A stretch of DNA of 48,022 nucleotides from assembly GCA_018993265.1 (NCBI GenBank), contig JAGKSW010000151.1:1-48022 (forward strand). Reading direction: 5' to 3'. The translations under genes and the position numbers were made by a program. Source of the stretch: Nostoc sp. TH1S01. Its GTDB lineage: Bacteria; Cyanobacteriota; Cyanobacteriia; Cyanobacteriales; Nostocaceae. Every line of letters starts with the position of its first letter. Position 1 is the stretch's first letter. The notes below the pieces were generated by a model that was not told the origin of the DNA, did not search any database, and was given only the letters and a program-made list of their open reading frames with translations. Shown here piece by piece: positions 29,434-37,795 of the stretch.

Positions 29434-29565
29434 ATTTCACAGCATTTTGAAGAAATTAATCAACAGTTACAAGGTGATAGTGATGCGACTTTGTATAGTA
29501 TGTTTCTCATCTTCAAGCTTGATAAATATGTTCCGTTTCCGTTGGGCTTTGAAGAGTTGAATTAA
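29434..29565 (+). pseudogene. Decayed coding fragment (C-terminal remnant)
   Basis: An open frame of 43 codons without a start codon at its beginning, bounded by TAA on both sides. It reads like real protein (QHFEEINQQLQGDSDATLYS..., ending FPLGFEELN). Codon choice and composition look protein-like, unlike the flanking AT-rich spacer. The parent gene is not recognisable; it is probably the tail of a deleted gene. Confidence 0.35.
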
Positions 29566-30026
29566 TAAAAAGAATAGCACACTTCACATAAACTAAATCA
29601 TTTCTTCAAGGGATTTTAAGAAAAAAATCTGGCTTTTAGCAGATGGCAATGTTAAACACAATATTATATTTAAGTATATTTTAGAACTCATATTTGGCGA
29701 TTTAAAATTTGCGCGATCGCGCTCACTATTCAAATTACAGCTTATTTTCCTAACCGTTAACATAATCAGTAGATTCAGTAGAAATTTTATGAACAAATAC
29801 ATGGGTATATATCTTGTTTTTTCAGCAGAGCATTATAATTGGAGCTAACTTTTTGATGAATTTTTAAAATAAGGCAAAAACTAACACCAATAAGTTATTA
29901 ATCAGCAAATATTAAAATTTTAGAAAGTACATCATAAACAATACTTTGATGACATTTCATAAATTACAAACATTTGAGTGTTGAAATGTATATCTGCCAA
30001 AAACGTTACAGAAGATGAGGTGTTCC

Positions 30027-30059
30027 AGATCCCCGACTTCTTTAAGAAGTCGGGGATCT
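30027..30059. repeat. Palindromic element AGATCCCCGACTTCTT...
   Basis: AGATCCCCGACTTCTT (30027-30042) is exactly inverse-repeated at 30044-30059. A second family member, with G/A differences, occurs at 37796-37829. It lies just past the end of the minus-strand ParB-like gene, so it could also act as its terminator. Confidence 0.85.
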
Positions 30060-30070
30060 AACCAGTTTCT

Positions 30071-30105
30071 CCTCCTGCCTTCTGCCTCCTGTCCCCTGCC
30101 TTCTA
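30071..30105. repeat. Tandem heptamers (CCTCCTG/CCTTCTG)
   Basis: Five in-register units: CCTCCTG, CCTTCTG, CCTCCTG, TCCCCTG, CCTTCTA. This is the inverse complement of the GGAGGCA/GAAGGCA array at 28951-28985, so the two arrays flank the 29-30 kb segment in opposite orientation. Confidence 0.85.
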
Positions 30106-30109
30106 CTTA

Positions 30110-31450
30110 TCAAACACTCACCATTTTTTTTGCTAATTTACCAGTCAATTGCTGCCAGCGCATTACGCCGCGATTAACCAATTGCTGGTTTTCATCGCCA
30201 ATAAAACAGATGCGTCCTAGTCTTTCACAAGTAGCCAATATTTCCCCATTGCCCATAAATGGCGCAATGATAAAATTATTAGGACTTGTGTAGAAATTTA
30301 TTAAATAATTGACAACCCCTTCAATACCTTCTATGTGAATTGATGATTGGGGTTTAACGATCGCATGATGTGAAAAAATGCCTACATAAAGGTTATTTAC
30401 TAACAACTCATATTGAAATGGCATTTTGTTATGTTTGTAAAAATCGTAAATTTGTCCTTCAGAACGGAGGACAGCCACAACTCTGGCTTCGTCTACTAAG
30501 TAATTATGTTGCCATGTAGAGGATACAGTAGCGATCGCCAGTGCTGCATCTGAAGGTAACAAATTCCGAAACTGTGAAGTGTAAGTATCGCCACAATAAA
30601 CCAAATGTCTCCCCAGCATCCATTCTTCACCAACTTTGATGACGGGTTCTGCATTGGCTTTGGGTTGCTCAATTACTTGTTCTACCTGGCGTTGCACCTT
30701 TTTTAGTGCCAATTTAGCTTCTCTCTCCGCCATAGCATTTTTAAAAGCCAATATCTGTAACTCTTTTTGCTTTTTGTTAGCTTCTGCAATTAATTGAGTT
30801 TGCTGGAAGGCTGCTTGTTTATCTCCTTGTGTTTGGGCTAATTCCAAAGCCTTTTGCGCGGCTTCGGCTAAATTGCGTTCTTTGCTACCAGCCCTGGCAA
30901 TTTTTAATAGTATTGTGGGACTATCAGCCAAGGGTGTACCTTTAATCATCTGTTTGACATCAGGATGAATACTTTTAGCAATTTGTTTTCCATGCTGAAA
31001 GGTGCGCTCAGAGTAACCAACTTCCTTCGCTAACTCGATAGTGCGTTTGGGAGGTGGTGAAATGGTTGCACCACCTTTAAGAGTATGTTGGTTATCTCCT
31101 GCTTTCGCCCTTAGCCCCATACGTTCTAAAATCTGGTCGCGTTCTAACCACAGTTCGGAACGCTCTAGAGGTTCTAGCTCGTTGCGAATCAGATTTTCGT
31201 CAATTTCCGCCAACCGCGCTTGGTCAGCATCTTGATAATTGACGATACGGCATTCAATAGCCTCAAGCCCTAAAAGCTTACAAGCTGTGAGCCGATGTAA
31301 GCCAGCAACCAAGGTCAAATTCTGATCGACCGTGATGGGGTTTAATAAACCATTAGTTTTAATTGACTCTTTTAATTCATTAACTTTATGAGCATTAACA
31401 GGACGGCGGTTAGAACCTATACGAATTTGATTTACGGAGACTTCAGGCAT
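30110..31450 (-). CDS. ParB-like nuclease domain fused to degenerate DNA methyltransferase-like domain
   Basis: A 446-residue protein. The N-terminal ParB/Srx-like domain (about 1-90) has NGLLNPITVDQNLTLVAGLHRLTACKLLG, the conserved (G)xHRxxA core. An HTH-like helical part follows (about 100-175), then a long Ala/Gln/Lys coiled coil (about 190-265). The C-terminal third looks like a DNA-modification methylase: it starts EEWMLGRHLVYCGDT and ends APFMGNGEILATCERLGRICFIGDENQ...RWQQLTG, matching the usual FGGSGTT (SAM-binding) region and C-terminal motif of N4/N6 methylases. The catalytic DPPY motif is absent; in its place is IATVSSTW. Catalysis is therefore unlikely, and the protein may be a DNA-binding regulator. 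It sits between the two divergent HGL arms. The domain order ParB-methylase resembles phage and plasmid proteins. Confidence 0.72.
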   Translation of the reverse strand: MPEVSVNQIRIGSNRRPVNAHKVNELKESIKTNGLLNPITVDQNLTLVAGLHRLTACKLLGLEAIECRIVNYQDADQARLAEIDENLIRNELEPLERSELWLERDQILERMGLRAKAGDNQHTLKGGATISPPPKRTIELAKEVGYSERTFQHGKQIAKSIHPDVKQMIKGTPLADSPTILLKIARAGSKERNLAEAAQKALELAQTQGDKQAAFQQTQLIAEANKKQKELQILAFKNAMAEREAKLALKKVQRQVEQVIEQPKANAEPVIKVGEEWMLGRHLVYCGDTYTSQFRNLLPSDAALAIATVSSTWQHNYLVDEARVVAVLRSEGQIYDFYKHNKMPFQYELLVNNLYVGIFSHHAIVKPQSSIHIEGIEGVVNYLINFYTSPNNFIIAPFMGNGEILATCERLGRICFIGDENQQLVNRGVMRWQQLTGKLAKKMVSV

Positions 31451-32024
31451 AATTACTGTTTTTATATAAATTCAGTTAAAACACCCAAGATAACACGCAA
31501 AATTAAAATGTTTAATTTTAATTAGTGAGTTTAATCTTAAAGTTTTGTTCCTGAAATTTATAAAAAGTAGTGAAAAATACACAAACTTGGTAACAAATTT
31601 TTCCTAGTCGATACTCCATATTACCTATTAACTAATAATTCATGAAAAGCTCACTTAAGCAAGCTCAATTGGTTGACAATATTAAAGTAATTTGCAAAAA
31701 TTAGACACAGTTTATCCAGTTATTCTAAACGCTTCATTTTCACACATTTAAATTTTTTGGTTAGCTCTATCGTATTTTAGAATACTGGAATTGATACGAA
31801 ATTAAGATAAAACTGAGAAAGATTTAGAGTAGCACCTTCTGTTATTTATCCGCAAAATTAGCAATAAACTCTGGTTTAAAGGCGTACAACAATTTCCATA
31901 GAACTCACTAGTAAAAAAAGTATGAAGTTTGAATTATGAAGTGAAAGAGATTTTTCATAATTCATTCTTACAGCTTAATTATCAGGCTTTCAAGTTTCTG
32001 GCATAGCACAATTGGAATAAAAAT
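31451..32024. other. Divergent promoter region between the ParB-like gene and devB-like gene
   Basis: A 574-base AT-rich spacer without a gene. It contains the NtcA-type site at 31772-31785 (listed separately) and presumably the promoter of the ParB-like gene near its left end. Confidence 0.6.
31772..31785 (+). promoter_or_regulatory. NtcA-type binding site upstream of devB-like gene
   Basis: A perfect GTA-N8-TAC palindrome (GTATTTTAGAATAC). A TAN3T-type -10 (TAAGAT, 31803-31808) follows after 17 bases, slightly closer than the usual 20-24. The leader to the ATG at 32025 would be about 210 bases. NtcA sites are known in front of dev exporter genes in Anabaena. Binding here is inferred. Confidence 0.55.
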
Positions 32025-33230
32025 ATGGCACTAAAAAGATACAGCCAGTTCTTTACAAAACCCTTAAGTAGGTGGCAAATAATTTTGGCAGCTTCTATTA
32101 CTGTTGCTGCGGCTGGGCTAGGAACTTTTTACACTGTTGCACCAAAATTAAATCGTGTTCCAGTTCAAACAACTCAGACAACTCCAGCACAACCTGCACC
32201 TGTGAAAGTTGCAATCACGGCTTTAGGACGTTTGCAACCAGAAGGTAAAGTTACTTACTTGTCTGCGCCTAATTCCATCAATGGTGTACGTGTCGAGAAA
32301 TTATTCGTGAAAGAAGGTGATGAAGTCAAAGCCGGGCAAGTATTGGCATATTTAGAAGATTATGGTCGTGCTACAGCCGCCTTACAACAATCTCTAGATA
32401 AACTGCAAGTTGCCAAAGCTAAATTAGCGCAGGTCAAAGCTGGTGCGAAATCAGGTGATATCGACGCACAAAAAGCGACCATTGCGCGTTTAGAGTCGCA
32501 ATTAAAAGGAGAAGTTGCTGCACAACAAGCAACAATTAACCGCATCCAGGCGGAAGTTGATAACGCTCAAACAGAGAACGATCGCTATCAGCAATTATAC
32601 AAACAAGGTGCGATCGCTGCTTCTGTAGCCGACAGCAAAGCCTTACAACTCAAAACCGCCCAACAACAACTCACCGAAGCTCAAGCTGCACTGACTCGTA
32701 CACAAAACACCCTACAAGACCAACAAAAAGAAGCTCAAGCCAGACTCAGCAGTATTAAAGAAGTACGTTCTGTAGATGTTGAAGCCGCGCAAACAGAAGT
32801 TAAAAGTGCAGTCACAGCAATTAGACAAGCCAAAGCTGACTATGAACTAACATACATTAAAGCTCCTATTGACGGCAGAATTCTCAAAATTCATGCCAAA
32901 ACAGGTGAAGTTATCAACACCTCTGGTTTTGCAGAAATCGGTAAGATATCGCAAATGTATGTAGTTGCAGAAGTATATCAAACCGATATCCAAAAAGTGC
33001 GGGTAGGTCAAAAAGCAACAATTACTAGTGCTGCATTTGCTGGACAACTAAAAGGAACTGTTAAAGAAATTGGTTGGCAAGTTGATAAACAAAGTATCTT
33101 TAGCCTCAATCCTAGATCTGATACAGACCGGAGAATTGTTGAAGTAAAAATATCCATCGATAACCCCGCAGATAGCCAAAAAGTAGCTCGAATGACTAAC
33201 TTGCAAGTGGATGTATCTATTCACATCTAG
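32025..33230 (+). CDS. devB: DevB-like membrane fusion protein (HlyD family)
   Basis: 401 residues. One N-terminal TM (about 18-38) is followed by a biotinyl-lipoyl-like half (LSAPNSINGVRVEKLFVKEGDEVKAGQVLAYLED), a long coiled-coil hairpin (about 115-260, rich in Gln/Ala/Lys), the second lipoyl half (LTYIKAPIDGRILKIHAKTGE), and a beta-barrel region ending VDVSIHI. This is the periplasmic adaptor of a DevBCA-type ABC exporter, which links the inner-membrane pump to TolC and exports HGLs across the periplasm. Its position matches the devBC-like pair at the end of the HGL island in Anabaena PCC 7120. It is a paralogue of the classical devB, so the gene name should be read as family-level. It is the first gene of the plus-strand arm; a heptamer array separates it from the devC-like gene. 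Confidence 0.85.
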   Translation: MALKRYSQFFTKPLSRWQIILAASITVAAAGLGTFYTVAPKLNRVPVQTTQTTPAQPAPVKVAITALGRLQPEGKVTYLSAPNSINGVRVEKLFVKEGDEVKAGQVLAYLEDYGRATAALQQSLDKLQVAKAKLAQVKAGAKSGDIDAQKATIARLESQLKGEVAAQQATINRIQAEVDNAQTENDRYQQLYKQGAIAASVADSKALQLKTAQQQLTEAQAALTRTQNTLQDQQKEAQARLSSIKEVRSVDVEAAQTEVKSAVTAIRQAKADYELTYIKAPIDGRILKIHAKTGEVINTSGFAEIGKISQMYVVAEVYQTDIQKVRVGQKATITSAAFAGQLKGTVKEIGWQVDKQSIFSLNPRSDTDRRIVEVKISIDNPADSQKVARMTNLQVDVSIHI

Positions 33231-33231
33231 T

Positions 33232-33301
33232 CAAGGGTCAATAGTCAATGGTCAAAAATAACAAATGACCAAGGACAAATAACAAATGACAAATAACAAA
33301 T
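33232..33301. repeat. Ten tandem heptamers between devB-like and devC-like genes
   Basis: In-register units CAAGGGT, CAATAGT, CAATGGT, CAAAAAT, AACAAAT, GACCAAG, GACAAAT, AACAAAT, GACAAAT, AACAAAT. The array fills the whole spacer and ends seven bases before the devC-like ATG, so it replaces any ordinary Shine-Dalgarno region. Confidence 0.92.
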
Positions 33302-33307
33302 GAATCC

Positions 33308-34486
33308 ATGAATTTCAAGATTCCTTTAGCATGGCTACAGCTAGCCCAACAAAAGATTCGTTTTGTCGTAGCTGTAGCTGGCATTGCCTTTATTGTGCTG
33401 CTAATGTTTGTGCAACTAGGGTTTCAAGATGCACTGTATTCTAGTGCTACCGCAGTGCATCAAAGCTTACGCGGAGATTTATTTTTAGTTAGTTCACAAT
33501 ATAAGTCTTTGACATCGAATCAAAGCTTTTCTCGAACTCGTTTATATCAAGCATTAGGCTTTGAAGGGGTTGATTCTGTTAGCCCCATGTACTTGCAATT
33601 TGCGAAGTTAAAAAATCCTGATACTGGTGAGAAGTATTCTATCTATGTGATTGGCTTCGACCCAGGAAATCCGGTGATGAATATTCCCGAAGTTGAGCAA
33701 AACTTGGACAAACTCAAAATTCCTGATGTCATGCTTTTTGACCGGAACTCTCGTCCAGAGTTTGGGCCAATTGCTGCCAAATTTGACCAGGGAAATACTG
33801 AACAAACAATTGAAATATTTCCTTTTGATGGCCCAATTGGCTACAACGTGAGAGTAGGTGGACTATTTAGCTTAGGTCCTTCCTTTGGTGTAGATGGTAA
33901 CTTAATTGTCAGTGACTCCACTTTTCTGCGGATAAATCCGAATACTCGTCCAGCAGAAAAAATTGATATAGGTGTAATTACTCTTAAACCTGGTGCTGAT
34001 AAAGAAAAAGTTTTAAAGAATTTGCAAGCCAACTTACCTAATGATGTCCTAGTTTTTAATCGCCAAGGCTTTATCAATTTTGAGAAACAATATTGGGCAG
34101 ATAGAACACCAATCGGTTTTATTCTTAACCTGATGTTGACAATGGCTTCTGTTGTTGGCGTGGTGATTGTTTACCAAATTCTCTACAGTAACATTGCTAC
34201 TCAATTTATTGCCTATGCAACTTTAAAAGCAATTGGCTATCCCAACTCTTATCTGTTAAATATTGTCTTTCAACAAGCTTTAATATTGGCTGTTTTCGCA
34301 TACATTCCTGGATTTCTGACTTCCATAATTTTGTACGATTTTGCAATGGAAGCCACAAAATTACCCATCATGATGAATGCGAATAATGCAGTGATTGTGT
34401 TTATTTCAGCAGTTCTAATGTGTATTACTTCTGGCGCACTTGCTATTAACAAATTACGTTCTGCTGACCCGGCAGATATTTTCTAG
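33308..34486 (+). CDS. devC: DevC-like ABC transporter permease (FtsX/MacB type)
   Basis: 392 residues. TM1 spans about 17-38 (KIRFVVAVAGIAFIVLLMFVQ), a large periplasmic domain about 45-265, and three C-terminal TM segments (about 275-300, 325-345, 358-378) form an FtsX domain. It is the inner-membrane permease of a DevBCA-type glycolipid exporter. No devA-type ATPase gene follows here, so the ATPase must come from elsewhere; the same arrangement (devB-devC without devA) is known at the HGL island of Anabaena PCC 7120. The start is the ATG at 33308, with no clear ribosome-binding site because a heptamer array abuts it. Confidence 0.88.
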   Translation: MNFKIPLAWLQLAQQKIRFVVAVAGIAFIVLLMFVQLGFQDALYSSATAVHQSLRGDLFLVSSQYKSLTSNQSFSRTRLYQALGFEGVDSVSPMYLQFAKLKNPDTGEKYSIYVIGFDPGNPVMNIPEVEQNLDKLKIPDVMLFDRNSRPEFGPIAAKFDQGNTEQTIEIFPFDGPIGYNVRVGGLFSLGPSFGVDGNLIVSDSTFLRINPNTRPAEKIDIGVITLKPGADKEKVLKNLQANLPNDVLVFNRQGFINFEKQYWADRTPIGFILNLMLTMASVVGVVIVYQILYSNIATQFIAYATLKAIGYPNSYLLNIVFQQALILAVFAYIPGFLTSIILYDFAMEATKLPIMMNANNAVIVFISAVLMCITSGALAINKLRSADPADIF

Positions 34487-34487
34487 A

Positions 34488-34529
34488 GACTAGGGATTAG
34501 AGGCTAGAGGCTAGGGATTAAGAATTAAT
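34488..34529. repeat. Tandem heptamers (GACTAGG/GGCTAGA type)
   Basis: Six in-register units beginning two bases past the devC-like stop codon: GACTAGG, GATTAGA, GGCTAGA, GGCTAGG, GATTAAG, AATTAAT. The same unit family recurs at 37731-37765. Confidence 0.9.
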
Positions 34530-34622
34530 TAGTACTGTCACTTTTCTACATCTTTTTATCTAGCCCCCAGCCCCTAACCTCTCACCTTAAACATTCAAAC
34601 TTTAGTAAGATAGTAACCTCTA

Positions 34623-35624
34623 ATGAACTTAGAAAACAAAACTCTCCTCATTACTGGGATTGATGATTTTATCGGCTTGCGTGCAGCCGAGTTAGCCATA
34701 GCGCAGGGAATGAAGGTGCGCGGGTTGCAAAGTGCTAGCGATCGCAAGATACCACAAAATCTCAATATAGAAGTTATTGTTGGCAATATTACTGACTCTA
34801 AAATTGCCCAAAAAGCTTGTCAGGGAGTAGATATCGTTCTCCACACAGCGCAACTTACCCAAGAAGCTGGCCCCATCAAAGAATTTCGGGAAATCAACGT
34901 CAACGGTACTATCAACATGGCGAAAGCAGCCAAAAGTGCTGGCGTAAAAACTTTCGTTCACCTCTCCAGCACGATGGTATACGGCTTCGACTATCCCAAT
35001 AACATCACCGAATCTGGCCCTTTATCTGGCGATAATAATCCTTACTGTCAGACCAAAATCGAAGCAGAAACAGAGCTATTACCCCTAAACTCGCCGCCCG
35101 ACTTCGGTATTATTGTGATTCGTGCTGGCGATGTCTATGGGCCTGGATGTATCCCTTGGATAATTAGACCACTTTTGATGATGCGGCAAAAGCTATTTGC
35201 TTATGCTAACGATGGTCAAGGAATCATTAACCATCTATATATAGATAATCTGATTGATGCCATCTTTTTAGCCATCAAAAAAGAAGCTTACGGCGAAGTT
35301 TTTAATATTACCGACGGTCAAGAAACTACCTGGAAAGAGTATTTTATGCGCTTGGCTGCAACCGAAGGTCTACAGGCTCCCATGTCTGTAGCAAAAGATG
35401 AAATCAAGCTATTTCTCAAAATCCGCAGTCAGGGACAAAAACTATTTCGCAAGAAAGCTGATATTTTGCCAGAGTCAGTTGATTTTATGACTCGTCCCTA
35501 CGCCTATTCTATTGCTAAAGCTCAAACTTTGTTAGATTACAAACCCAAAATTGACCTCGAAGAAGGCTTGCGCCGGACACACGAATGGGTGCAGAAAACA
35601 GACATTCAAAAATTAGCGAAATAG
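34623..35624 (+). CDS. NAD-dependent epimerase/dehydratase (extended SDR)
   Basis: A 333-residue extended short-chain dehydrogenase. The Rossmann motif is altered (LLITGIDDFIG, where the middle Gly of GxxGxxG is Asp), followed by VLHTAQLT, the Ser in HLSSTMVYG, and the Tyr/Lys pair in NPYCQTKIEAE. RAGDVYGPG and HLYIDNLIDAI are typical of sugar nucleotide or sterol-type epimerases. Within the HGL arm it could act on the sugar donor or on the keto groups of the aglycone (3-ketone versus 3-diol HGL forms); this choice cannot be made from sequence. It lies 136 bases after the devC-like gene. Confidence 0.8.
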   Translation: MNLENKTLLITGIDDFIGLRAAELAIAQGMKVRGLQSASDRKIPQNLNIEVIVGNITDSKIAQKACQGVDIVLHTAQLTQEAGPIKEFREINVNGTINMAKAAKSAGVKTFVHLSSTMVYGFDYPNNITESGPLSGDNNPYCQTKIEAETELLPLNSPPDFGIIVIRAGDVYGPGCIPWIIRPLLMMRQKLFAYANDGQGIINHLYIDNLIDAIFLAIKKEAYGEVFNITDGQETTWKEYFMRLAATEGLQAPMSVAKDEIKLFLKIRSQGQKLFRKKADILPESVDFMTRPYAYSIAKAQTLLDYKPKIDLEEGLRRTHEWVQKTDIQKLAK

Positions 35625-35817
35625 CTTAATTAGCTTAAAAGCTCTGGAAGAATAAAACGCAGAGTTACGCAGATAAACTTACACAAAAACTTTGCGTACC
35701 TCCCTTCGGGTTCACCAGTCGCCTGCGGAGGGAAACCCTCCCGCAGCGCTGGTTCACCGCGTTACCCTCAGCGATACTCCGCGTTTAAAAACCTCAAAAA
35801 TTCCCCCTTAATGAATC
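35625..35817. repeat. Repeat-bearing spacer with a strong hairpin
   Basis: STRR-like CGCAGAGTTACGCAGA units (about 35658-35675) lead into a Nostoc palindromic element. CCAG (35715-35718) and CTGCGGAGGG (35723-35732), separated by AAA from CCCTCCCGCAG (35736-35746) and CTGG (35749-35752), form a stable hairpin. The GGTTCACC flanks are repeated on both sides. Confidence 0.8.
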
Positions 35818-36288
35818 ATGATGCGTAAAATTGCACATTGGTCTTACTTTTTACTTTCTTCTTTAATCAGCATTTATTGTATTCAACCCGTAACCGCAGA
35901 ACAAACTGCAACACTCACTATTGTCGTCAAAAATATTCGCCATCAAAAAGGTGATGTGTGCTTCCGAGTTTACGCTGGGGAAAAAGGATTTCCCATGAGC
36001 GATAAAAGTGAAGTCCAAAGTGGTTGTGCCAAAATTACAGGTAATACTGTAGTTAAAAAATTCTCTGGTTTAAAACATGGTACTTATGCAGTAGCAATTG
36101 TTGACGACCAAAATGGCGATCGCAAATTAAACACAGACTTCTTCGGTATCCCTAAAGAAGGCTTCGGTATTTCTAAAAATCCTACTGTTTCTGTTCAAAC
36201 AGGTACACCAAAGTTTCGTGATGCTAGCTTTGTAGTTAATAAAAACACCAGCATCAATATTGTCATGAAATACTCTCTAGATCCTTAA
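35818..36288 (+). CDS. DUF2141 family secreted protein
   Basis: 156 residues with a clear signal peptide (hydrophobic FLLSSLISIYCI core, cleavage near VTAEQ). The mature part is a beta-rich DUF2141 domain (LTIVVKNIRHQKGDVCFRVY, LKHGTYAVAIVDDQNGDRKLN). It is likely periplasmic or exported. DUF2141 proteins have no assigned enzyme activity, but position in the HGL arm suggests a helper in glycolipid deposition; this is inference. A 173-base spacer separates it from the first GT2 gene. Confidence 0.85.
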   Translation: MMRKIAHWSYFLLSSLISIYCIQPVTAEQTATLTIVVKNIRHQKGDVCFRVYAGEKGFPMSDKSEVQSGCAKITGNTVVKKFSGLKHGTYAVAIVDDQNGDRKLNTDFFGIPKEGFGISKNPTVSVQTGTPKFRDASFVVNKNTSINIVMKYSLDP

Positions 36289-36461
36289 TAACTACTCTTG
36301 TTAAGGATGGGTATATCAGTGTACGGGGTGGAAAGAAGATTTGTAAATATTATTACAATGTTTTTATTTCTATCCCTTATACCCCGGTTACTGAGCGCAG
36401 TCGAAGTACACCCCACTCCCTACACCCTTTGCACTTCTAAACCCCTTCCCTCCCTAATTTC

Positions 36462-37721
36462 ATGGAAGCGTTGCCGATATTCCTGTCTAAGTCTTTGCTG
36501 GGTTGGCTGGCTATTCAGGTGTGTCTAGCACTTGTTTTCTTGTTCTACTTGCGCTTCAGCAAAAGAAGCACATTAGCAGATGAGCAGCTACCCAAAACGG
36601 CGGTGATTCTTTGCCTACGTGGAGCCGATCCGTTTTTATCTGAATGTTTGCGATCGCTTCTTACGCAAAATTATCCACAATATAATTTAAAACTAGTTGT
36701 CGATAGTCAAACAGATCCAGCGTGGCAAATAGCCCATGATACTATTAATCAGCTAGGCGCAACTAACGTTGAAATCAGCTATTTAAGGGTAATTCGCCAC
36801 AATTGCAGCCTAAAATGCAGCGCCCTTTTGCAAGTTTTTGCTGAATTAGATGATGCTTACGAAGTTGTCGCTTTTGTTGATGCTGATACGGTAGTTCATC
36901 CTAACTGGTTGCGAGAATTAGTTAGCCCTCTGGCAAATCCCAAAGTAGGCGCAACTACTGGTAATCGTTGGTATGTACCAACTGGTAAGTATTGGGGTTC
37001 TGTAGTCCGCTATGCAGGCAATGTCTCTACAGTTGTGCAGATGTTCTTATTTGGTATTCCCTGGGGTGGTACTTTAGCAATCAAAACACACATACTACGC
37101 CACACCGGGATACTGGATATGTGGGGTAAAGCCTTAAATGAAGACTTGATGATGCACAAAGTTTTGAAAAAACACGGAATGCAAATCAAGTTTGTACCTT
37201 CTTTGATGATGTTAAATCGGGAAGAGTCTGATTTACTCGGCTTAATAGATCATCTCAAAAGACTGTTTTTATACTCTCGACTTTATCATCCGCAATGGAT
37301 AGCTATAGTTGGTGATGTAATTTCTAGCATTTTATTTCCCGCTATCACCATTGTTTTGTTACTAGCGTCTTTGTGGGATGAAGAATGGCAAACCGCAGCT
37401 TTATTATTTCGCTCTTATAGCATCTACACTCTGGGACTACTCTTACTCATGCTGACATTAGAGATAGGAGTTAGACCAATAATTTTAAATCAAGGCCAGC
37501 CAGTTACAAAATTATCCATCGGCACAATATTAAAAATGTTGATTGCCATCCCGTTAACACAATGGGTATACGGTATAGCAATGCTTTCTTCTTTGTTGAG
37601 ATCAACAGTGAAATGGCGGGGTGCAATTTATCGTGTCCAAGGGCCTTGGAATATCCGTTTAGTTGAATACCAAGCTTATGATTTTTTGGATCAACCGATA
37701 GATAGCAAAATATCTCTGTGA
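36462..37721 (+). CDS. Family 2 glycosyltransferase, membrane-anchored (first of two paralogues)
   Basis: 419 residues. There is an N-terminal TM (about 8-28), a GT2/GT-A domain with KTAVILCLRGADPFL, the DxD in VAFVDADTVVHPNWL and the ED in ALNEDLMMHKVL, and two or three C-terminal TM segments (about 285-300, 320-340, 360-380). It would transfer a nucleotide-sugar to a lipid acceptor at the inner membrane. The next gene (37961) is a close paralogue over the whole length, so the pair is a tandem duplication. In Anabaena PCC 7120 a similar pair precedes hglT. The acceptor is not known; minor HGL species, or a modification other than the HglT glucose, are possible. Confidence 0.88.
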   Translation: MEALPIFLSKSLLGWLAIQVCLALVFLFYLRFSKRSTLADEQLPKTAVILCLRGADPFLSECLRSLLTQNYPQYNLKLVVDSQTDPAWQIAHDTINQLGATNVEISYLRVIRHNCSLKCSALLQVFAELDDAYEVVAFVDADTVVHPNWLRELVSPLANPKVGATTGNRWYVPTGKYWGSVVRYAGNVSTVVQMFLFGIPWGGTLAIKTHILRHTGILDMWGKALNEDLMMHKVLKKHGMQIKFVPSLMMLNREESDLLGLIDHLKRLFLYSRLYHPQWIAIVGDVISSILFPAITIVLLLASLWDEEWQTAALLFRSYSIYTLGLLLLMLTLEIGVRPIILNQGQPVTKLSIGTILKMLIAIPLTQWVYGIAMLSSLLRSTVKWRGAIYRVQGPWNIRLVEYQAYDFLDQPIDSKISL

Positions 37722-37730
37722 GTGAAGAGG

Positions 37731-37765
37731 GGCTAGAGACTAGGGACTAGAGGCTAGAGAAGAGA
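37731..37765. repeat. Tandem heptamers (GGCTAGA/GACTAGG)
   Basis: Five units: GGCTAGA, GACTAGG, GACTAGA, GGCTAGA, GAAGAGA. They begin ten bases past the stop of the GT2 gene and are the same family as the array at 34488-34529. Confidence 0.9.
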
Positions 37766-37795
37766 TATAAGATTACTACATCATTTTTAATAACA

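Larger units (their letters stand above)
29566..30109. other. Repeat-bearing intergenic region
   Basis: No gene is supported. A 69-codon minus-strand frame (29593-29802) has composition typical of AT-rich spacer and includes a HIP1 site (29713-29720), so I do not call it. The right part holds a long palindrome (30027-30059) and heptamer repeats (30071-30105), listed separately. Confidence 0.5.

Noticed and set aside
29593-29802. A 69-codon minus-strand frame between the small protein gene and ParB-like gene
   Set aside because: AT-rich, with no start signal, crossed by a HIP1 site, and no recognisable domain; more likely spacer.
28951-30105. Heptamer arrays as a possible CRISPR or insertion-sequence terminal repeat
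   Set aside because: Units are seven bases without spacers, and there is no transposase or cas gene nearby; they fit STRR repeats. The opposite orientation of the two arrays is noted, but there is no target-site duplication.
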